Shown here piece by piece: positions 59,471 to 64,000 of a DNA stretch of 64,000 bases. The translations under genes were made by a program, and so were the position numbers. The notes under the pieces were generated by a model. That model searched no databases. It was not told the origin of the DNA and saw only the letters and a list, made by a program, of their open reading frames with translations. The DNA lies in assembly GCA_036387315.1 (NCBI GenBank), contig DASVTY010000003.1, positions 1-64,000 of the forward strand, read 5' to 3'. The first letter of the stretch is position 1. Every line of letters begins with the position of its first letter. This DNA is from JALZCH01 sp036387315 (lineage in GTDB: Bacteria; Acidobacteriota; Blastocatellia; Pyrinomonadales; Pyrinomonadaceae).

Positions 59471-59536
59471 TTTGGGCTACAATTATCGTTTTTCGCGCGG
59501 CAATCTAAAATCTGAAATCGCATATCTAATTGGCGT

Positions 59537-61999
59537 ATGATTGGCACGGAGCTTCATCATTATCGCATCACGGAGAAAATCGGCGCAGGCGGACAAGGGA
59601 CGGTTTATAAAGCGGTTGACACCCGTCTGGGGCGTACCGTCGTCATCAAGGTTCTCCCGCCCGAATTAACGGCTAAAACCGCCAATCTCAAACGCTTTGA
59701 GCGCGAAGCGCAGCTCGCCTCGCAGCTCGACCACCCGAATATCTGCACAATTTACGATATCGGTCACTTCGAAGATATGCATTACATCGCAATGCAGTAC
59801 ATCGAAGGCAAAACCGTGCGCCATCTTGTTGACGGTAAACCGCTCGACCTTAAAAGCGCGCTTTCGATTGCGATTCAGGTTAGCGACGGTTTGGCTTATG
59901 CGCATTCGCGCGGAATCATTCACCGCGACATCAAGGCGGGAAACGTAATCGTCACGCCGCAGGGACAAGCCAAGATTCTGGATTTCGGTCTGGCGAAATT
60001 AGTCGAAGAAGAACCTACGCCGCACGGGGTTGACCGCTCGGATTTAACCGAAGTCGGCGTGCCTTACGGAACTGCAACTTACGCCGCGCCGGAGCAAGCG
60101 CGCGGCGAAAAAGTTGACCATCGCGCGGATATTTTCTCGACCGGCGTTTTGCTTTACGAAATGCTCGCCGGAATCTGGGCTTTTCAAGGCAAAACGGTCG
60201 TCGAAGTCCGCTACGCCGTAATGCACAACGAACCGGTGCCGATTGCGGATATGCGAAAAGACGCCGTGCCGCCGCGAATTCAGCAGATTTTGGACAAAGC
60301 TCTGGCGAAAAATCCGCGTGACCGTTATCAAAAAATCGTTGATTTGCGCGACGATTTGCGCGGAATTTTGCAGGAAATCACGGGCTATGCGGCAATGACC
60401 GGCGAAATGTTTCGCCCGCGCCACGCGCCCGGCGAAAACACGAATCCGCTTTTCCGCGCATGGAATTGGATTAAACGCGGCAACAGCACAAAATCAAAAT
60501 CGCCCGAAACTTTTACGCCGCAGACGAGCGTGAATCAAAGTCAATTCCCCTCGCGACGCGACAGCTCGTCGGATTTTACGATCACCAGCCTCGGCGACCG
60601 CGACAAGAAAACAATCGCCATTTTGCCGTTTAAAAATTTGAACGGCGACGGCGCATCGCAGTTTTACGAATTTTCTCTGGCGGACGCCGTGACGACAGAG
60701 CTGGCGCAATTGCGCTCGCTCGTCGTTCGCCCGTCGTCCGTTATCGCCAAATATCAGGGCAAGGACGTTGACCCGCGCGAAGCCGGGCGCGAAATGCAGG
60801 TTGAAGCGGTTTTGAGCGCCGGGTTTTTAAAACAAGGCGACCGAATGCGCGTCACCGCGCAGCTTCTCAACGTTGAATCCGGCGAAATTCTCTGGAGCGA
60901 CCGCATTGATTCGGATGCGAGCGACATTTTCGGCGTCCAGGACATTATCGCCGAGCGTATTTTGAAAGGCTTGCAGCTCGAACTTACGACGAACGAGCAG
61001 GAAAAACTCGGTCGCCGACCGACCGAAAACGCCGCAGCCTACGAAGAATATTTGCGCGGACGCGACAATTTCGGGCGTTTCGTCTTTCAAACTCTGGCGC
61101 TTGCCGATTGCGAAGCCGCAATCGAAAATTTCAAGCGCGCGATTGAACTCGATTCAAAATTCGCCAACGCGCATTCCGGTCTCGGAGCGGCTTATGCCAA
61201 CCGCGTTTTTAAAGGAATGGGCGATCATAAGGATTTCGACCGCGCGGAAGCGGCTTTTTCACACGCGATTCAGCTCAACCCGGATGTCGTCGAAGCGCGC
61301 GTTTTAATGGCGTTTATTTATCTCTCGCGCGGCGAGAAAAAGAAAGCGCGCGCCGAGCTTCAACGTTTGCAAGCGCAATTTCCCAACGAAGCGCCGCTTT
61401 ATTTTGCAAAGGCGGTTTTGCACCGGCTCGACGGCGAATACGAAAAAGCGATTCGCAGTTGGGACAAACTGGAAAAATTAGACCCGGCGGCGAAAGTCGT
61501 TGCGGGTTATAACCGCGCCCGCATTTACGCTTATATGGGCGACAACGAGCGCGCTCTCACCGAATTAGACCGCGCCGAACAAATCGAGCCGGAACATCCG
61601 CTGATTAAGATTTTCCGCGCACGCATTTTGTTTTATCACGGCGAAGTCCAGCAGGCGATTGCGCAGATGCGCGATGTTTTGGGGAAAAATCCGCATCTCG
61701 AAGGAATGCGCCCGATTTTAGGGATTTTGCTTGCCTCGCAAGGCGAGCGGGACGAAGCGCGCGAACAATTAACTCCGCGCGCGCTGCAAATGGCTGAAGC
61801 CGATTTTGATATGGCTTATTGGACGGCTTCGACTTATGCGCTTTTAGGCGAAAAAGACGAAGCGTTTCGCTGGCTCGAACAAGCGATCAATTTGGGCAAC
61901 GAAAATCACGAATGGTTCGACCGCGACCGCAACTGGGACAGCTTGCGCGACGATGAGCGTTTTGTCGAACTAATGCACCGAATCGAAGAAAACGCTTGA
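59537..61999 (+). CDS. Ser/Thr protein kinase with TolB/FlgO-like and TPR region
   Basis: The 820-residue protein has a kinase domain (residues 8-280): IGAGGQGTVYKAVD, TVVIKVLPPEL, IIHRDIKAGNVIV, ILDFGLAKL and GTATYAAPEQA. A TolB/FlgO-like domain follows (KTIAILPFKNLNGDGASQFY, about 350-490). The rest is TPR (about 520-815). No membrane helix is visible, so it is cytoplasmic. The activation lysine in HRDIKAGN is typical. Such kinases are frequent in Acidobacteriota. Confidence 0.93.
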   Translation: MIGTELHHYRITEKIGAGGQGTVYKAVDTRLGRTVVIKVLPPELTAKTANLKRFEREAQLASQLDHPNICTIYDIGHFEDMHYIAMQYIEGKTVRHLVDGKPLDLKSALSIAIQVSDGLAYAHSRGIIHRDIKAGNVIVTPQGQAKILDFGLAKLVEEEPTPHGVDRSDLTEVGVPYGTATYAAPEQARGEKVDHRADIFSTGVLLYEMLAGIWAFQGKTVVEVRYAVMHNEPVPIADMRKDAVPPRIQQILDKALAKNPRDRYQKIVDLRDDLRGILQEITGYAAMTGEMFRPRHAPGENTNPLFRAWNWIKRGNSTKSKSPETFTPQTSVNQSQFPSRRDSSSDFTITSLGDRDKKTIAILPFKNLNGDGASQFYEFSLADAVTTELAQLRSLVVRPSSVIAKYQGKDVDPREAGREMQVEAVLSAGFLKQGDRMRVTAQLLNVESGEILWSDRIDSDASDIFGVQDIIAERILKGLQLELTTNEQEKLGRRPTENAAAYEEYLRGRDNFGRFVFQTLALADCEAAIENFKRAIELDSKFANAHSGLGAAYANRVFKGMGDHKDFDRAEAAFSHAIQLNPDVVEARVLMAFIYLSRGEKKKARAELQRLQAQFPNEAPLYFAKAVLHRLDGEYEKAIRSWDKLEKLDPAAKVVAGYNRARIYAYMGDNERALTELDRAEQIEPEHPLIKIFRARILFYHGEVQQAIAQMRDVLGKNPHLEGMRPILGILLASQGERDEAREQLTPRALQMAEADFDMAYWTASTYALLGEKDEAFRWLEQAINLGNENHEWFDRDRNWDSLRDDERFVELMHRIEENA

Positions 62000-62000
62000 T

Positions 62001-62807
62001 TTATTTCGTCATTTCGACAATCCGAATCGAAGCGTAATAATCGAGCGGTTTGATTGTCTGCAAAACTTTTCGGTCAAATTGTCTGAGCGGACGCAGGAAT
62101 CTTTCGTTGGCGGTAAAAAGCTCGGTCAAATTCAAATACGGCAAAGCAAAAGCGCGCGATTTGTAACCGGAAAAATCCCGGGCAAACGTTTTTAATTCAT
62201 CATCGGTCAGCGGTCTTTCATAAGGCGATAAATCCGGCTGTTCATACGGAATCAAATTTCTCACGAACCACACAAACTTTGAATTTCTAACGGGTTCCTG
62301 GAAAATCGCCCGCCCGCCTTTTTTCAAAACCCGGAAAACTTCTTTTGCCGCGAGCGGCAAATCCAAATGATGCAAAATCGCCATTCCGAAAACCACGTCA
62401 ACCGATTCGTCCGCCAGCGGAATGTCGTGAGCCGAGCCGGTGAAAAATCGAACGGTATCATTTAAACCGTTCACTTGCAGACGCTTTTTTGCGACCTTGA
62501 TTGATTCGGTCGAAATATCCATCGAAAAAACGTCCGCGCCGCGCCGCGCCAACAAAATCGTATTCTCGCCGTTGCCGCAGCCGAAATCCAAAACCCGCCG
62601 TCCGCGCACGTCGCCGAGCAGATGATAAGCGTATTCGAGATAATAAGCGGTGTCGGCGGGCGGATTAAGATAACGCGCAATCTGCGTTTCATCCGCTTTT
62701 AAATCGGCAAAGTCCTGATGCTGCGCCTCCGCATTGCTGCGCTCGATCTCGACGCGCTCCCATTTTCTTAATTCTTTATTTTCACTCGTCAGCATCGCTT
62801 TATTCAT
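62001..62807 (-). CDS. SAM-dependent methyltransferase
   Basis: The 268-residue protein has a class I methyltransferase fold: motif I RVLDFGCGNGENTILLARRGA (near residue 75), motif II VFSMDIS and motif IV VDVVFGMAILHHLD. The C-terminal 100 residues are charged and partly helical (LIPYEQPDLSPYERPL). Substrate unknown. It is tail to tail with the preceding kinase and next to a putative glycosyltransferase, which could hint at glycan or lipid modification. Confidence 0.88.
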   Translation of the reverse strand: MNKAMLTSENKELRKWERVEIERSNAEAQHQDFADLKADETQIARYLNPPADTAYYLEYAYHLLGDVRGRRVLDFGCGNGENTILLARRGADVFSMDISTESIKVAKKRLQVNGLNDTVRFFTGSAHDIPLADESVDVVFGMAILHHLDLPLAAKEVFRVLKKGGRAIFQEPVRNSKFVWFVRNLIPYEQPDLSPYERPLTDDELKTFARDFSGYKSRAFALPYLNLTELFTANERFLRPLRQFDRKVLQTIKPLDYYASIRIVEMTK

Positions 62808-62862
62808 TATGTACTTAATAAATTGTCAAAGAAAGCGGTTTCATAATTATTTGATTCTCGTT

Positions 62863-64000
62863 TTACTCTCGAATCGCATAATCTCTGAGAGAACAATCGT
62901 CAACCTGAAAAAGAGTTATTTTTTCGCGCGGAGCAAAAAAATCTTTTTCGAGATTTATCCGACAGCCTTTGTCTTTCAAAATCTCCGGCGGCGATTTTGT
63001 TTCCTGCCAGGCGCTGTTGCGAACAACTAATTGGAAACTTTTTTCCTTGATTTGATCGGTATTACGAACGATTTCGACTTGAAATTTGTCCGCCCGGTTC
63101 AAATAAAATCGAAGCGGTAAATCAACAAACGATTCAAACACATAGATTTTATTCGGAGCCTGATTTCCCTGTTCAATCGCGTGGGCAACTTCGCTCCATT
63201 TTATCTTTTCGATTTCCGATGAAAACTGATAAACAGCGGTCGTCAACGCCCAAATCAGAATAAAAGCGGGAAAAATCCGGCTGTATTTCGGCAGCGGCAA
63301 TTCGGATGCGCTTTTTACCGCGAGAAGCAGATAAGGCGCGGCGGAAATTATCAAATAACGCTCTTCCCAGATTGATTTCGGGAGCAGATTACTGAGCAGA
63401 AAAACGAGCAAAACCGGGGCGAAAGCGAAGAAAAATAAAAAGCTCCAGGTCTCTTTCAAATCCGCTTGCCGCCGCACGCGCCAGCTCCAAATCAAAATCG
63501 GCAATCCGAAAACGCACATTCCGATTAAAGTTGTATGCGCCGCGCCGATTCCGTTTAAAGTTGCGTAAAACCAAATTAATTCACGAAAACCGGGGCGCGT
63601 CAGCCAATCGAGATTTTCAAAATTCTCTCTTTGACCAATCGCCCGAACTACCGTCAGCGCCCACGGAAGAAATAATAAAAATATCGGCAAAACGCCGAAC
63701 AAAAATTCTTTCAGCCGGTTTCTCCACCGAACGATTAAATAAAAGCATTCCAGAGAAATTACTAACCAACCGAAATAATGCGTAAAAACGAGAAGCAAAT
63801 TAACGGCGGATAAAGCAATTAAAGTGTTTTGGGACTTTGCGCTCGAACGATTAAATTTAGCAAATAACCACAGCGACGAAAGGGTCAGAAGCTGAACCAG
63901 CCCGTACATCCGCAAATCGAATGCGTAGTCGAGAAAAAAACCGTTCACCGCGATTAAAACAACCGCAATGCTTGATTCAAAAAGCGTCAAATTTAGCTGG
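62863..64000 (-). CDS. Multi-pass membrane protein, glycosyltransferase family 39-like (5' truncated by window)
   Basis: The frame stays open through the right window edge, so the N-terminus is missing. 375 residues from the first internal start are visible. About eight hydrophobic helices (SSIAVVLIAVNGFFLDYAF, LLVFTHYFGWLVISLECFYLI, ILIWALTTAVYQ) with an RMYG motif and a soluble C-terminal domain of about 100 residues. The layout resembles the dolichol-phosphate-mannose-type family 39 enzymes, in which a glycan is transferred from a lipid carrier outside the inner membrane. The catalytic Asp-Glu loop would lie in the missing part, so this is tentative. Confidence 0.6.
   Translation of the reverse strand, partial: QLNLTLFESSIAVVLIAVNGFFLDYAFDLRMYGLVQLLTLSSLWLFAKFNRSSAKSQNTLIALSAVNLLLVFTHYFGWLVISLECFYLIVRWRNRLKEFLFGVLPIFLLFLPWALTVVRAIGQRENFENLDWLTRPGFRELIWFYATLNGIGAAHTTLIGMCVFGLPILIWSWRVRRQADLKETWSFLFFFAFAPVLLVFLLSNLLPKSIWEERYLIISAAPYLLLAVKSASELPLPKYSRIFPAFILIWALTTAVYQFSSEIEKIKWSEVAHAIEQGNQAPNKIYVFESFVDLPLRFYLNRADKFQVEIVRNTDQIKEKSFQLVVRNSAWQETKSPPEILKDKGCRINLEKDFFAPREKITLFQVDDCSLRDYAIRE

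Overview
The window reads as a chromosome segment of a Gram-negative bacterium of about 50% GC. It has an LptD outer-membrane translocon, a BamD, many secreted proteins with Sec signals, Ser/Thr kinases paired with FHA, PP2C and ECF proteins, TPR proteins, CHRD/VCBS proteins and Asn/Ser-rich linkers. This mix fits Acidobacteriota, probably class Blastocatellia (Pyrinomonadaceae-like). That placement is inferred from gene content and style, not from a marker phylogeny. I see no transposase, integrase, phage gene or CRISPR array.

Layout. 1-1281: the tail of an unknown gene, a terminator and ilvE. 1282-5957: an AT-richer accessory block with four same-strand genes of unknown function (2174-5935), framed by two copies of a 32-bp motif. 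5958-14950: lptD, a Yip1-family membrane protein, an S9 peptidase and two tandem CHRD/VCBS secreted paralogs. 15013-24719: a minus-strand housekeeping run in the order ispE, tRNA-Gln, prs, rplY, pth, rpsF, rpsR, rplI, dnaB (split by a 429-residue intein), alr, plsC-like. 24777-31308: envelope and secreted proteins, a TPR protein, bamD and rpe. 31561-37723: a PASTA protein, then a plus-strand signalling cluster (zinc-ribbon/FHA, Ser/Thr kinase with zinc ribbons and FHA, RDD membrane protein, FHA-GAF-PP2C phosphatase). 37818-41006: suhB, a TM2-like protein and dnaX. 41401-46928: a large PD40/BACON/dockerin-like secreted protein, then an ECF sigma factor with a TPR Ser/Thr kinase. 47198-48964: SRP RNA, two tRNA-Ser genes, aqpZ and tadA. 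49155-54443: DUF2270, yqeY, cutA, a fulvocin C-like precursor, a LOG-family protein and fabI. 54547-63990: an NtrC-type regulator, ppsA, rhodanese, a 2Fe-2S protein, a glutaredoxin, a TolB/TPR kinase, a methyltransferase and a truncated multi-membrane glycosyltransferase-like protein.

The most unusual signal is between the genes. From about 9.6 kb onward nearly every large intergenic gap holds an inverted repeat whose two arms are short tandem arrays, mostly of 7-nt words (for example AATTACG, TTTGGAT, AACTATC, TTGTTCG, CATCCTT). The word differs between elements while the architecture is the same. Some elements share the same loop sequence while the order or number of words in their arms differs. 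They often sit directly against stop or start codons. They resemble the heptameric STRR repeats of filamentous cyanobacteria, but here they are organised as hairpins, and I know of no description of such a family in this group.

Second-rank points are the intein in DnaB, the fulvocin C-like Cys-rich secreted precursor with a duplicated domain, the unknown four-gene block, and a 54-bp perfect palindrome. Start codons were re-chosen wherever the longest reading frame began at a non-ATG codon or ran into repeat DNA.
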